This document shows, piece by piece, positions 17,626 to 27,044 of a DNA stretch of 64,000 bases (its first letter is position 1; every line of letters starts with the position of its first letter). A program made the position numbers and the translations under genes. This DNA comes from Streptomyces lacrimifluminis. GTDB taxonomy: Bacteria; Actinomycetota; Actinomycetes; Streptomycetales; Streptomycetaceae. Location of the stretch: assembly GCF_014646095.1 (NCBI RefSeq), contig NZ_BMMU01000005.1:1-64000 (forward strand), written 5' to 3'. Below the pieces are notes generated by a model, which made no database searches, was not told the origin of the DNA, and saw only the letters and a program-made list of their open reading frames with translations.

Positions 17626-17859
17626 TCAGTGGAACTGCGGCACGATCAGATGGATGCCGTACGCGACCACGGCCGCACATGCCAGGAAGCACAGCCCCGC
17701 CTGGGCGAACCCGAGCGTGTGGGTACCTCCGTCATTCTCGCGCGCACCCTCGACCCGGGCGAGTCCAAGGACGCCGAAGGCGAACACGACGACCACGGCG
17801 ACGGTGGCCCCGAGGCTCACCGCCGCGACCTGGCCCAGTGCGGTCCAGTCCAGCTTCAT
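17626..17859 (-). CDS. Small two-helix membrane protein
   Basis: 77 residues with two predicted membrane helices (VAAVSLGATVAVVVVFAFGV and AGLCFLACAAVVAYGIHLIV) separated by a short polar loop. It lies 16 bases downstream of the phosphate transporter and upstream of PPK2, so it is probably part of the same transcript. Such small proteins regularly follow PiT genes in Streptomyces; the function is unknown. Confidence 0.75.
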   Translation of the reverse strand: MKLDWTALGQVAAVSLGATVAVVVVFAFGVLGLARVEGARENDGGTHTLGFAQAGLCFLACAAVVAYGIHLIVPQFH

Positions 17860-17875
17860 GTGGGTTCTCCCTCGC

Positions 17876-19030
<1,155 letters not shown>

Positions 19031-19125
19031 GTGTTCGATGGAAGCAAGCGCAGGCGTACTCGCGACGAACGGCGGGCAAAGCCTGTTCCTGGAAAAAGCG
19101 CAGGTGACGTGGACGACCGCCACCT

Positions 19126-19137
19126 TACGATCACGTC
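19126..19137 (+). promoter_or_regulatory. Probable leaderless promoter of the VOC gene
   Basis: TACGAT (19126-19131) ends six bases before the ATG at 19138, with GGTGAC 17 bp upstream as a weak -35. No Shine-Dalgarno sequence is present. Confidence 0.5.
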
Positions 19138-19917
19138 ATGAGCAACGGCATCGGCACCGAGAGCGGCATCCGCTGGACCTACGCCTTCGTCGACCGGCCC
19201 GTCGGCCTTCTCGGCGCCGCCCAGACGTTCTGGACCGCTGTCACGGACACGCGGATGTCCGAAACCCGGGGTGAGCAGGGCGAGTTCGTGACCCTGTTGC
19301 CGGGCGCGGGCGACGCCTGCGTCAAGGTGCAGGGGGTGGACTCCGGGGGCGGAGGCGCCCATCTCGACTTCGCCGTCGAGGACGTCGACGCCTTCGTCGG
19401 ATCGGCGTCGTCGCTCGGGGCGACGGTCGTGGGCGCGCACACCGGCTGGGCCGTGCTGCGGTCCCCCGCCGGGCAGTTGTTCTGTGCCGTGCCCTGGCAC
19501 GGGGAGGCGGTCCGGCCCCCCGTGGTGGACGGCAGCCGCCTCGACCAGGTGGCCATCGACATCCCGCCCGGCGCCTACGGCACGGAAGTCGCCTTCTGGG
19601 AGCGGCTCACCGCCTGGGACTCCCTGGCCGGCTCACTCCCGGAGTTCCACGTCCTCAGGCACCCGGCGGGCCTCCCGGTCCGCGTCCTCCTCCAGCGTCT
19701 CGGCACCGACCGGCCCAGCGCCTCCGCCCATCCGGACCTGGCCTGCGCCGACATCGGGGCGACCCGCGTCCGCCACGAGCGACTGGGGGCCACGGTCGTC
19801 GCCCGGCACGCCCACTGGACGGTCATGCGCGACCCGGCGGGCGGCACGTACTGCCTCACCGGCCGCGACCCCGAGACGGGCGGGCTGCCGAAGGCGACGG
19901 GCGGACAACCCCGCTGA
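19138..19917 (+). CDS. Two-domain VOC-family protein (glyoxalase/bleomycin-resistance fold)
   Basis: 259 residues containing two vicinal-oxygen-chelate modules, about 8-120 and 130-250. Each ends in the typical pattern 'W(T/A)V(L/M)R(S/D)PAG' (GWAVLRSPAGQLFC; HWTVMRDPAGGTYCL). The family includes metal-dependent lyases, dioxygenases and drug-binding proteins; no specific reaction can be assigned. Its mRNA is probably leaderless. Confidence 0.85.
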   Translation: MSNGIGTESGIRWTYAFVDRPVGLLGAAQTFWTAVTDTRMSETRGEQGEFVTLLPGAGDACVKVQGVDSGGGGAHLDFAVEDVDAFVGSASSLGATVVGAHTGWAVLRSPAGQLFCAVPWHGEAVRPPVVDGSRLDQVAIDIPPGAYGTEVAFWERLTAWDSLAGSLPEFHVLRHPAGLPVRVLLQRLGTDRPSASAHPDLACADIGATRVRHERLGATVVARHAHWTVMRDPAGGTYCLTGRDPETGGLPKATGGQPR

Positions 19918-19919
19918 GG

Positions 19920-20174
19920 AACGATCGCGGACGCGCACGCCACGGCCGTCGGAATGGCCTCCGGCGCCGGCTCCGGGGAACCCTCCGGCGTCTTCGGGCA
20001 CACGTCCTCCGTGTCCTGCCGCAGGAGCGGCGCCGGATCGCTGACGCCCGTCCCGTACCGGCCCTGCGCCGACGGCGGCTCCGCCGAGTCCCGCAGTCAC
20101 ACCGTGAGCCCGCCCCCGACCGCCACGGCGGCCATCCACACGAGCACGGCCCGCCGCCACGCCCCGCGGCTCAC
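19920..20174 (-). pseudogene. Small membrane-anchored protein gene interrupted by an in-frame TGA
   Basis: A GTG at 20174 overlaps the DUF952 stop codon (GTGA) and reads MSRGAWRRAVLVWMAAVAVG, a clear membrane anchor. It meets TGA at 20097-20099 after 25 codons. The same frame then continues with a protein-like, Pro-rich sequence containing RQDTEDVCPKTPEGSP and PTAVACASAIVPQ. It has no proper end before running antisense into the VOC gene. A Trp-to-stop change in an exported protein of about 80 residues is the simplest reading; a genuine 25-residue peptide is possible. Confidence 0.5.
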
Positions 20175-20500
20175 CCCCACGCCTCGACATCGATCACGGC
20201 GGCCACCGGGATCGGTCCGTAAACGTGCGGGTACTCCTCGCCGCCCGGCTTCGGGGCCTCGTACCTCAGGGGCACGTCCAGCCGAGCGGGGTCCACGACC
20301 AGCACCACCAGATCGTCCGGGCCGTCGTAGGAGCCGTACAGGAAGGCCGCCACGACCGGGAGCTGGGCGCGGGTCGAGCAGTGGATGAAGCCCTCCTCCC
20401 GGAGGGTGCGGCCACGCGTCGACATCTCGTACGCGCCTCGCTCGCGGGCCGCGTCCCAGAGGGCCCGTTCGGTGATGTGGAGTACGTGCGGTTCGGACAT
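20171..20500 (-). CDS. DUF952 family protein
   Basis: 109 residues covering the whole DUF952 fold: HITERALWDAARERGAYE, EGFIHCSTRAQL, VVLVVDPARLDVPLRYE and YPHVYGPIPVAAV. Family members are small cytoplasmic proteins, sometimes proposed to be glutathione-transferase-like; no reaction is established. The downstream broken membrane gene overlaps its stop codon. Confidence 0.88.
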   Translation of the reverse strand: MSEPHVLHITERALWDAARERGAYEMSTRGRTLREEGFIHCSTRAQLPVVAAFLYGSYDGPDDLVVLVVDPARLDVPLRYEAPKPGGEEYPHVYGPIPVAAVIDVEAWG

Positions 20501-20577
20501 GGACCCAACCTACGGGCCCGGCCGTGCCGCGCGTACCCCGGCCGGTCGGGGCGCCCGGCACGTCTCGGCGCCCGGAT

Positions 20578-20799
20578 TCAGGGGTTCCCCGGGGCGGGCC
20601 CGCCCTTCGCTCCCGATCTCGGTCCCGGTCCCGGTCCGGCCGCGGTCTCCGCCGCCGGATCGGCGTACGCCTCGCACTCGGTGTTCCGGCACGGCCCGGC
20701 GACCCACTTCGGCACCCATGCGCCCAGGGTCTTGTACCGGCGCACCACCGTGGTCACACGCTGCCCGCAGACGGGACAGTCGTGCTCGTCTCTGCCCAT
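20578..20799 (-). CDS. Small zinc-ribbon protein
   Basis: 73 residues beginning MGRDEHDCPVCGQRVTTVVR, with CPVC at 8-11 and a second cysteine pair in GPCRNTECEAY. This gives a four-cysteine zinc-ribbon arrangement with a Gly/Pro-rich tail. The ATG at 20799 is chosen because the open frame further upstream has no ribosome-binding site and is antisense to the next gene. The function is unknown; it is conserved in Streptomyces as far as I recall. Confidence 0.6.
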   Translation of the reverse strand: MGRDEHDCPVCGQRVTTVVRRYKTLGAWVPKWVAGPCRNTECEAYADPAAETAAGPGPGPRSGAKGGPAPGNP

Positions 20800-20843
20800 G
20801 CCTTCAGGGTATTGCGGGAGCGGCCCGAGCGCTCCCCGCCGGT

Positions 20844-21428
20844 TCAGGGCTTTCTGCTGTACGTCCGCACGAGGACGCCGTTCCCGAACGGGCGCACCTC
20901 GCCGAGGACGAACTCCGAGACGTCGAAGCCGGTGCCGAACATCGGCATGCCGGTGCCGAGGACGATCGGGTACGTCTTGATGACGAGCTCGTCGATCTCG
21001 TCGATCAGTTCGCCCGCGATCCGTGAGCCGCCGCACAGATAGATGCCCAGCTCGCCGTCCTCCGCCTTGAGTTCGCGGACCTTGGCGACCAGATCCGCGG
21101 CGATGATCTCGACGTGCGGGTCGGGCGACTCCGCCAGGGTGCGCGAGGCGACGTACTCGCGCAGATGTGCGTACGGGCTGGTGATGCCCTCCTTCAGGGC
21201 CACCTCGTAACTGGCCCGGCCCTGGACGACCGTGTCGAAGCGGCGACCCGGCAGGTCGTCGAGGCCGAGTGCGCGGCGGCCTCCGGTCGAGAGGGTCTCG
21301 GGGTACTCGGTCTTCAGGAACTCCAGGAACTGCTCGTCGACGAAGGGATACATGAAGGCGGCGTCGCCGCTCTCGTCCCCGATGAAGCCGTCGATCGAGC
21401 AGGCGACGAAGTAGGTGAGCTTGCGCAA
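20844..21428 (-). CDS. Dihydrofolate-reductase-like protein (RibD C-terminal domain family)
   Basis: 194 residues. It begins LRKLTYFVACSIDGFIGDE, the usual opening of this family, and has GRASYEVALK and LGIYLCGGSRIAGELIDEID. The family shares the DHFR/RibD reductase fold; the substrate is unknown. A TTG start at 21428 matches the family's N-terminus and follows a GGAAAGAG element; a GTG at 21476 would add 16 residues. It is divergent from a TetR gene, which may regulate it. Confidence 0.85.
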   Translation of the reverse strand: MRKLTYFVACSIDGFIGDESGDAAFMYPFVDEQFLEFLKTEYPETLSTGGRRALGLDDLPGRRFDTVVQGRASYEVALKEGITSPYAHLREYVASRTLAESPDPHVEIIAADLVAKVRELKAEDGELGIYLCGGSRIAGELIDEIDELVIKTYPIVLGTGMPMFGTGFDVSEFVLGEVRPFGNGVLVRTYSRKP

Positions 21429-21545
21429 GCTGTTCTCTTTCCGCAGGGGGTGCCGTGTGGGATCGAACAACTTCACTTATAGTGCTTCACCTGGAGTGGT
21501 TGCAAGGGATTATCGGATGGTTCGGCAGTCGGTAAGGAGGTTCCG

Positions 21546-22154
21546 GTGGTCAGGAATCCGGAGCGCAGGGCAGGTCTCGTCGATGCCGGGGCCGAGGTGC
21601 TGGCGCGTGAGGGGGCACGCGGGCTGACCTTCCGGGCGGTGGACGCGGAGGCCGACGTACCCATCGGTACCGTCTCGAACTACTTCACCGGGCGCGACGA
21701 CCTGCTGCGGCAGATCGACGCCCGGCTGCACGAGCGGCTCGCGCCCGACCCCGAGGTGCTGGCCGGGCTGCTGGAACTGCCCAGGGACCGCTCACTCGTC
21801 GTGGCCTTCATGCACGACCTGATGGACCGGGCCACCCGCGACCGCACGGGGTACCTGGCCCTCCTGGAGATGCGCCTCGAAGCCACCCGGCGTCCCGAAC
21901 TGCGCGCCTCGTACACCAGGTCGGTACGCGGCGACCTGGAAGAGGGCATGGAGTTCCACCGCGCGGCCGGGCTGCCCGGCGGCGACGAGACGGTCGCCGT
22001 GCTCTATCTCGCGATGCTCGGGCTGCTGCTGGAACATCTGACGCTGCCGGGCGTGCTGGACGGCGTGCTGCCGGGAGTCACCGTCCCGGAGGGGCTGGTG
22101 GAACGGATCGTGGCGGCCGTCGTACCGGAGGCGGCAAGTGGGGATCAGGCCTGA
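21546..22154 (+). CDS. TetR-family transcriptional regulator
   Basis: 202 residues. The N-terminal helix-turn-helix is REGARGLTFRAVDAEADVPIGTVSNYF (about residues 18-45), and the ligand-binding region has no recognisable specificity. The GTG at 21546 has AAGGAGG (21533-21539) six bases upstream. It is divergent from the DHFR-like gene across a 117-base gap, which is the likely operator region. The 3' end overlaps the convergent GNAT gene by ten bases. Confidence 0.9.
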   Translation: MVRNPERRAGLVDAGAEVLAREGARGLTFRAVDAEADVPIGTVSNYFTGRDDLLRQIDARLHERLAPDPEVLAGLLELPRDRSLVVAFMHDLMDRATRDRTGYLALLEMRLEATRRPELRASYTRSVRGDLEEGMEFHRAAGLPGGDETVAVLYLAMLGLLLEHLTLPGVLDGVLPGVTVPEGLVERIVAAVVPEAASGDQA

Positions 22155-22774
22155 GGCTCGCGCCACATGGGCCACATCCGAGGGCCGTCCGGGAGGTCGA
22201 GGGGCTGGCCGAGGAGGTCGAAGCCGAGGCGCTCGTACAGCATGCGGCTACGGGCGTTGCTGGCCTCCAGATAGGCGGCCACTCCCTCCCGGTCGCAGCG
22301 GTCGAGGACCTGCTGGACGAGGGCGGTACCCAGCCCCCGGCCCTGGCTGTCCGGTGCGACGCCGATCATCCACAGGTATTCGTGAGCGCGCCCGGAGGGG
22401 TGTATCCCGGCCGTGAGCCGCCCGATCAGTTCGACGCGCTCGTTGTCGGGATCGACGGCCTCGCGCAGCTGGGCGGCGTCGTCGCCCTGTTCCGCGTCCC
22501 CCTCGTTCTCGGGGGTCGTGGGGGTCTCCGGGTGGGCGTCGGCGGGGACGGACAGCCAGAGTGCGCAGGCCGTGCCGTCCTCGGCGAGGTCGACGCGGCC
22601 CTCGGCGAGCACGATGTCGAGGAAGGCGGCCATCAGTCTGGGATGCGTCGCACGGCGGTGCGCCGGGTCCGGGAAGACCCAGCTGCTCACCGGATCGTCC
22701 TGGAACGCCCCGTCGAGCAGTCGGACGACCACTTCCCGGTCGCCCTCGCCCGCCGTACGTATCGCCACGCCCAT
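22145..22774 (-). CDS. GNAT-family N-acetyltransferase
   Basis: 209 residues. Motif A is visible as LWMIGVAPDSQGRGLGTALV (acetyl-CoA pyrophosphate loop QGRGLG), and motif B contains YLEASNARSRMLYERLGF. An acidic insertion (PENEGDAEQGDD) sits in the middle. It would acetylate an unknown small molecule or protein. The ATG at 22774 begins MGVAIRTAGEGD, the usual GNAT opening; the start at 22795 is less likely. Confidence 0.88.
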   Translation of the reverse strand: MGVAIRTAGEGDREVVVRLLDGAFQDDPVSSWVFPDPAHRRATHPRLMAAFLDIVLAEGRVDLAEDGTACALWLSVPADAHPETPTTPENEGDAEQGDDAAQLREAVDPDNERVELIGRLTAGIHPSGRAHEYLWMIGVAPDSQGRGLGTALVQQVLDRCDREGVAAYLEASNARSRMLYERLGFDLLGQPLDLPDGPRMWPMWREPQA

Positions 22775-22950
22775 GACCTGCCCCTTTTGTCTCAACCGCC
22801 GTTGATCGTACGGCGGTTGAGCCTAACGGGTGCGGGGTGTGCGGCGGGGCCCGCACACCGTGGGGATGTGCGGGACCCGCCCGGCCGGAGCGCTGCGGTG
22901 GGACGCACGGAGTCAGGGCCGTACGCCCCGCCGCAGGTGGCTCCGGGGCC

Positions 22951-24192
22951 TCAAGTGGTGCGGCGGGTCACGAACTCGGCAAGGGACAGGAGACCACCGG
23001 CTGCCTCCGGGTCGGGAACCGCGCGGGACAGTTCGTGTATCGCGCGGGCCATCCGGTCGGCCGCCTGGAGCTGCGCCCAGTCCCGGCCGCCCGCCCGCTC
23101 GACCGCGAGCACCGTCCGCTCCAGCGCCCCTTCCTGCGCCTCGTCGTACGGAACCGCGTACAACTCGGCCAGTTCGGTGGCCGCCGGTGTGCCGGAGGCC
23201 AGTGCGGCCACCACGGGCAGGGACTTCTTGCGGGCGACCAGATCCGCCCCGGCCGGCTTGCCGGTGCGGCTCGGGTCACCCCATATCCCGATCACGTCGT
23301 CGATGAGCTGAAAGGCGAGCCCGGCCTCCCGGCCGAACGCGTCCATCGCTTCGACGTCCTCGGCCGACCCGCCCGCGTACAGCGCCCCGAGGGCGCAGGC
23401 GCAGCCGAGCAGCGCGCCCGTCTTGGCCTCGGCCATGGCGAGACACTCGTCGAGGGTGACCTCGCCGGGGCCCCGTTTCTCCATGGCCGTGTCCGCGTGC
23501 TGCCCTTCGCACAGCTCGATGACACAGGACGCCAGCCGGGCGGCGGCGGTGGCGGACGCCGGGTGCGGGTCCTCGGTGAGCAACTTCAGAGCCAGGGCCT
23601 GCAGGGCGTCCCCCGCGAGGATCGCGTCGGCGTCACCGAACACGGTCCACGCGGTGGGCCGGTGTCTGCGGGTGGTGTCCCGGTCCATGACGTCGTCGTG
23701 CAGCAGGGTGAAGTTGTGGACCAGCTCCACCGCGGCGGCTGCCCGTGAGGCTGCCTCCCGCCTGCCGCCGAGTGCCGCGGCGGCGGTCAGCACGAGGGCG
23801 GGGCGGATCGCCTTGCCCGCGTTGCCCGCCGCCGGGCTGCCGTCCGCGTGCTCCCACCCGAAGTGGTAGAGCGCGACACGGCGCATGGACCCGGGCAGCG
23901 ACTCGATCGCCGCGCGCAGCACGGGATCGACCATGGTCCGGGCCTGCTCCAGGATGAGGGCGGCGTCCTGCCCGTCCACCCCGCCGGACGCCGCCCTCTC
24001 CTCCCCTTTCCCCCGTACATGTACGGGGGATGATCCCCCCTGCCTCGCGTGCCTCGTGCCCACGGCCGGCCGCTCCCGTCCTCCGGACTCCGGTGATCTC
24101 TCCGAAGGCCTCTCCGCCGGACTGCCGATGGGGTTCCGCCTCTCCGGATCCAGAGTCCCGATGGTCTCGGCCGGGCCGTGGGCCCGGGTCAT
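22951..24192 (-). CDS. Polyprenyl (isoprenyl) diphosphate synthase with disordered N-terminus; probable encapsulin cargo
   Basis: 413 residues. The first about 75 are low-complexity Pro/Gly/Ser/Arg/Glu and look disordered. The enzyme core follows: first aspartate-rich motif LLHDDVMD (residues 166-170), basic [10 protein letters not shown], and second motif [11 protein letters not shown] (299-307). It condenses isopentenyl diphosphate with an allylic diphosphate; chain length is not readable. The ATG at 24192 overlaps the encapsulin stop (ATGA). In family 2B encapsulins, polyprenyl synthases with a disordered N-terminal cargo-loading segment are packaged in the shell, and the layout fits that exactly. 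Longer starts up to 24447 lie inside the shell gene. Confidence 0.93.
   Translation of the reverse strand: MTRAHGPAETIGTLDPERRNPIGSPAERPSERSPESGGRERPAVGTRHARQGGSSPVHVRGKGEERAASGGVDGQDAALILEQARTMVDPVLRAAIESLPGSMRRVALYHFGWEHADGSPAAGNAGKAIRPALVLTAAAALGGRREAASRAAAAVELVHNFTLLHDDVMDRDTTRRHRPTAWTVFGDADAILAGDALQALALKLLTEDPHPASATAAARLASCVIELCEGQHADTAMEKRGPGEVTLDECLAMAEAKTGALLGCACALGALYAGGSAEDVEAMDAFGREAGLAFQLIDDVIGIWGDPSRTGKPAGADLVARKKSLPVVAALASGTPAATELAELYAVPYDEAQEGALERTVLAVERAGGRDWAQLQAADRMARAIHELSRAVPDPEAAGGLLSLAEFVTRRTT
24009..24030. repeat. Perfect 22-bp palindrome inside the cargo linker
   Basis: Its core is CCCCCGTACATGTACGGGGG (24010-24029), extended by one T/A pair on each side. It lies in the segment that encodes the disordered N-terminal linker ([12 protein letters not shown]) of the polyprenyl synthase. 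Confidence 0.7.
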
Positions 24193-25595
24193 CGCCAGCG
24201 GCCGATCTCGACGTTCTCCATCACGCCGAGGGCGTCCGGCACCAGGACGGCCGCCGAGTAGTAGGCCGTCACCAGGTAGTTGATGACCGCCTGCTCGTTG
24301 ATACCCATGAACCGCACGGACAGACTGGGTTCGATCTCGTCCGGGATACCGGCCTGCTGGAGCCCGATGACCCCCTGCTCGGCCTCGCCGGTACGCATGG
24401 CGATGATCGAGGTCGTACGGGCCTCGGTGACCGGGATCTTGTTGCACGGGAAGATCGGCACACCGCGCCAGGTAGGGATGCGGTTGCCGCTCATGTCGAT
24501 CGTCTCGGGGACGAGTCCGCGCTTGTTCAGCTCACGGCCGATCGCGGAGATCGCACGCGGATGCGCGAGCAGAAACTTGGTCCCGCGCCGCCTGCTGAGC
24601 AGTTCGTCCAGGTCGTCGGGGCTGGGTACGCCGTCGTGCGGCTGGATCCGCTGGTCGTACTCGCAGTTGCTGAGCAGCCCGAACTCCCGGTTGTTGATGA
24701 GTTCGTGCTCCTGGCGCTCCTTCAGTGCCTCGACTGTGAGCCGGAGTTGCTGCTCGGTCTGGTTCATCGGCTGGTTGTAGAGATCCGCCACGCGGGAGTG
24801 GATGCGCAGCACCGTCTGGGCGATGCTCAGTTCGTACTCGCGGGGCCTGGCCTCGTAGTCGACGAACGTGCGCGGGATGTCCGCCTCGCCGTGGTGACCG
24901 GCCGCGAGGTCGATCTCCTTCTCTCCGTACCTGTTGGCGCTCTGCTCCGGGACCGCGCGCAGCGCCCGGAGGTGCTCGCGCAGTGAGTCGGCACGCTCGG
25001 CGACCTGCTCGAAATGCTGACGGGAGAGTGTCAGCACGATGCACGTGGTGACCGCGCGGGCCGTGTACTCCCACAGGGCATCGGGGTCGAGGAGCGCCTG
25101 GTCGCCGAAGTACGCGCCGTCGGCCAGCATGCCGAGTTCGGCGTCGTCCCCGTACGGGCCCGTGCCGATCTTCTCGACCTTGCCGTGGGCCAGCAGGAAC
25201 ACCTCGTCGTTCGTGCTGCCGAAGGAGGCGATCTCCGATCCGGGCGCGAACTCCCGCTGCTCGCAACGCCGGGCGAGCTCCGCGAACACCTCCTCGTCCT
25301 CGTAGTCCCGCAGCGCCGGCAACTCGGACAGTTCGGCGGGGACCACTTCCACGCGGTCACCGGTCTTCACGAACGTCAGACGGCCGTCTCCCACGGAGTA
25401 GGTGAGCCGCCGGTTCACACGGTATGCACCACCCTGCACGTTCACCCAGGGAAGCATCCGCAGCAGCCAGCGCGAGCTGATCTCCTGCATCTGGGGAACG
25501 GATTTGGTGGTGGTGGCCAGGTTCCGCGCGGCCGAAGTGCCCAGACTCTGCTGCGGCTTGTCCTGCTCCGTGCGGATCTCTTCGCCTACCGACAT
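24189..25595 (-). CDS. Family 2B encapsulin nanocompartment shell protein (EshA-like, with cyclic-nucleotide-binding-like domain)
   Basis: 468 residues. The HK97-fold shell parts are residues 1-95 and about 220-468 ([52 protein letters not shown]; ending [10 protein letters not shown]). A cNMP-binding-like domain is inserted at about 95-215 ([30 protein letters not shown]). This architecture is that of S. griseus and S. coelicolor EshA and of family 2B encapsulins, which assemble into icosahedral protein shells. The phosphate-binding cassette reads FGDQALL rather than the classical FGExAL, so nucleotide binding is uncertain. The ATG at 25595 has GGGAGG upstream. The next gene, coupled by ATGA, is the likely cargo. 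Confidence 0.94.
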   Translation of the reverse strand: MSVGEEIRTEQDKPQQSLGTSAARNLATTTKSVPQMQEISSRWLLRMLPWVNVQGGAYRVNRRLTYSVGDGRLTFVKTGDRVEVVPAELSELPALRDYEDEEVFAELARRCEQREFAPGSEIASFGSTNDEVFLLAHGKVEKIGTGPYGDDAELGMLADGAYFGDQALLDPDALWEYTARAVTTCIVLTLSRQHFEQVAERADSLREHLRALRAVPEQSANRYGEKEIDLAAGHHGEADIPRTFVDYEARPREYELSIAQTVLRIHSRVADLYNQPMNQTEQQLRLTVEALKERQEHELINNREFGLLSNCEYDQRIQPHDGVPSPDDLDELLSRRRGTKFLLAHPRAISAIGRELNKRGLVPETIDMSGNRIPTWRGVPIFPCNKIPVTEARTTSIIAMRTGEAEQGVIGLQQAGIPDEIEPSLSVRFMGINEQAVINYLVTAYYSAAVLVPDALGVMENVEIGRWR

Positions 25596-25696
25596 AAAGA
25601 ACTGCCCTCCCAATAACGCGTAATGCGCCGATGCGTCGACCCCCCTCGGGCGTGCTCCGCATCGGACGCCTGCGCGCCCCAGCCTTCCTCACCAAA

Positions 25697-25716
25697 CGTG
25701 TCAGTGCTATTACACG
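25697..25716. promoter_or_regulatory. Imperfect 20-bp palindrome upstream of the encapsulin gene
   Basis: CGTGTCAGTGCTATTACACG has five-base matching arms CGTGT/ACACG plus further symmetric positions. It lies 102 bases upstream of the encapsulin start, between it and the divergent small gene at 25868. A Crp-type or other dimeric regulator site is possible; none is proven. Confidence 0.4.
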
Positions 25717-25867
25717 AATGAGCGGGAATGGATCATCGCCAAAGTGGGCACAAAGGGGTTCTTCGTCAGATCGTTCGACCCGGCGAACGAGAAATGCCTC
25801 GTCCGGGGAACTTCAAGATCGGGCCGGCCGTTTGAACAGTCGACGGACAACGAACAAGGAGATACCG

Positions 25868-26104
25868 ATGGCAGGCTTCCTGGACCGCGCCAAGGAACAG
25901 GCACAGCGCGGCCTGACGCAGGGCAAGCAGAAGCTCGACGAGGTACAGGCGCAGCGGGCCGGCGGCGACCTGCTCAAGAAACTGGGCGCGGCGTACTACG
26001 CGGAGCGACGCGGCAGCGGTTCCCCCGACGCGACACAGCGGGCGCTGCAGGCCCTGGAGAGCCACATCGCGGTGAACGGGGACTCGTTCCTGCACCACCA
26101 GTGA
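25868..26104 (+). CDS. Conserved 78-residue helical protein
   Basis: It reads MAGFLDRAKEQAQRGLTQGK at the start and ends with a helical ALQALESHIAVNGDS segment. It is charged, without a membrane segment or signal. The ATG follows AAGGAG (25856-25861) by six bases. It is found widely in Streptomyces as a hypothetical protein to my knowledge; no function is known. The frame is open back to 25631, but only this start has a ribosome-binding site. Confidence 0.75.
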   Translation: MAGFLDRAKEQAQRGLTQGKQKLDEVQAQRAGGDLLKKLGAAYYAERRGSGSPDATQRALQALESHIAVNGDSFLHHQ

Positions 26105-26264
26105 CGGCCGGTGCCGCCCGGTCGGCGTCGCCCTCTCGGCGTCGCTGACCGGATCGGCTCGCACGCCGTACGAACAATTCGCCCTGACTGTTGGATTCCG
26201 GTACAAGCTGCGATACGAGGTGGTCACGACCGGTGACCGTCGCGCAGCATGTGAGGAGACGGTC

Positions 26265-26855
26265 ATGGCCCCACCCATGTCCGCTGCCGACTTCCTGGAC
26301 CGGCTCAGGGAGGAAGGCGTCACCGTCGTCGAGGTCGGCGACTGGGTCCACCACAACCGCGATCACAAGGGTCCCTGGGGCCCGGTTCACGGTGTGATGA
26401 TCCATCACACCGTGACCGAGGGCAGCGAGTACACGGTGGAACTCTGCCGTGCGGGCTATGCCGGGTTGCCCGGCCCACTGTGCCACGGCGTCGTCACCAA
26501 GGACGGCCGCGTCCATCTGGTCGGATACGGCAGGGCCAACCACGCGGGCCTGGGTGACGACGACGTCCTGCGCGCGGTGATCGCCGAGAAGGCTCTTCCG
26601 CCGGACAACGAGGCCAACACGGACGGCAACCGGCACTTCTACGGCTTCGAGTGCGAGAACCTCGGCGACGGGGAGGATCCCTGGCCGCAGGCCCAGCTCG
26701 ACGCCATCGAGAAGGTCGCCGCCGCGGTGTGCCGCCATCACGGCTGGACGGAACGGTCGGTGATCGGCCACCTCGAATGGCAGCCCGGCAAGATCGATCC
26801 TCGGGGCTTCACCATGCAGTGGCTGAGGGAACGGGTACGGGATCGCCTGAAGTAG
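26265..26855 (+). CDS. N-acetylmuramoyl-L-alanine amidase (amidase_2/PGRP fold)
   Basis: 196 residues. The zinc-amidase signature is visible: first ligand region VMIHHTVTEG, CHGVVTKDGRVHLVGYGRANHAG, GFECENLGDG and VIGHLEWQPGKIDPR. It cleaves the bond between muramic acid and the stem peptide. No signal peptide is seen and no wall-binding domain is attached, so it resembles phage-type endolysins or an enzyme exported by another route. The ATG at 26265 follows GAGGAG. Confidence 0.9.
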   Translation: MAPPMSAADFLDRLREEGVTVVEVGDWVHHNRDHKGPWGPVHGVMIHHTVTEGSEYTVELCRAGYAGLPGPLCHGVVTKDGRVHLVGYGRANHAGLGDDDVLRAVIAEKALPPDNEANTDGNRHFYGFECENLGDGEDPWPQAQLDAIEKVAAAVCRHHGWTERSVIGHLEWQPGKIDPRGFTMQWLRERVRDRLK

Positions 26856-26869
26856 GGATTTCCTCGCCC

Positions 26870-26925
26870 CCGCCGCCCCTACCCGTTCCCGTCCCGTCCC
26901 GTTCCTGGGGGCTGCCCCCCCCAGA
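26870..26925. repeat. Partial copy of the intergenic repeat seen at 8109-8300
   Basis: CCCCCGCCGCCCCTACCC is shared with 8115-8132, and the GGGGGCTGCCCCCC-like end resembles the outer arm of that element. The central TTTGAGG inverted repeat is missing. Confidence 0.5.
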
Positions 26926-27044
26926 CAGGCTGGATGTCCTGGGCCCGCGCTGGACACAGACGGTGAACGGGCAGGTGGGTGGGAAACGACGCCTGTGGTG
27001 GACCGGCCGAGCCAGTCGGCGCCTGGCCGGTTGACAATGGCCCC

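Noticed and set aside
20097..20099. In-frame TGA as a selenocysteine codon
   Set aside because: No selenoprotein family, no selenocysteine machinery in view and no following hairpin that would act as an insertion element; a nonsense mutation is simpler.
21474..21484. CACTTATAGTG as a TetR operator
   Set aside because: Only four-base arms match, too little to separate from chance, although its position between the TetR and DHFR-like genes is suggestive.
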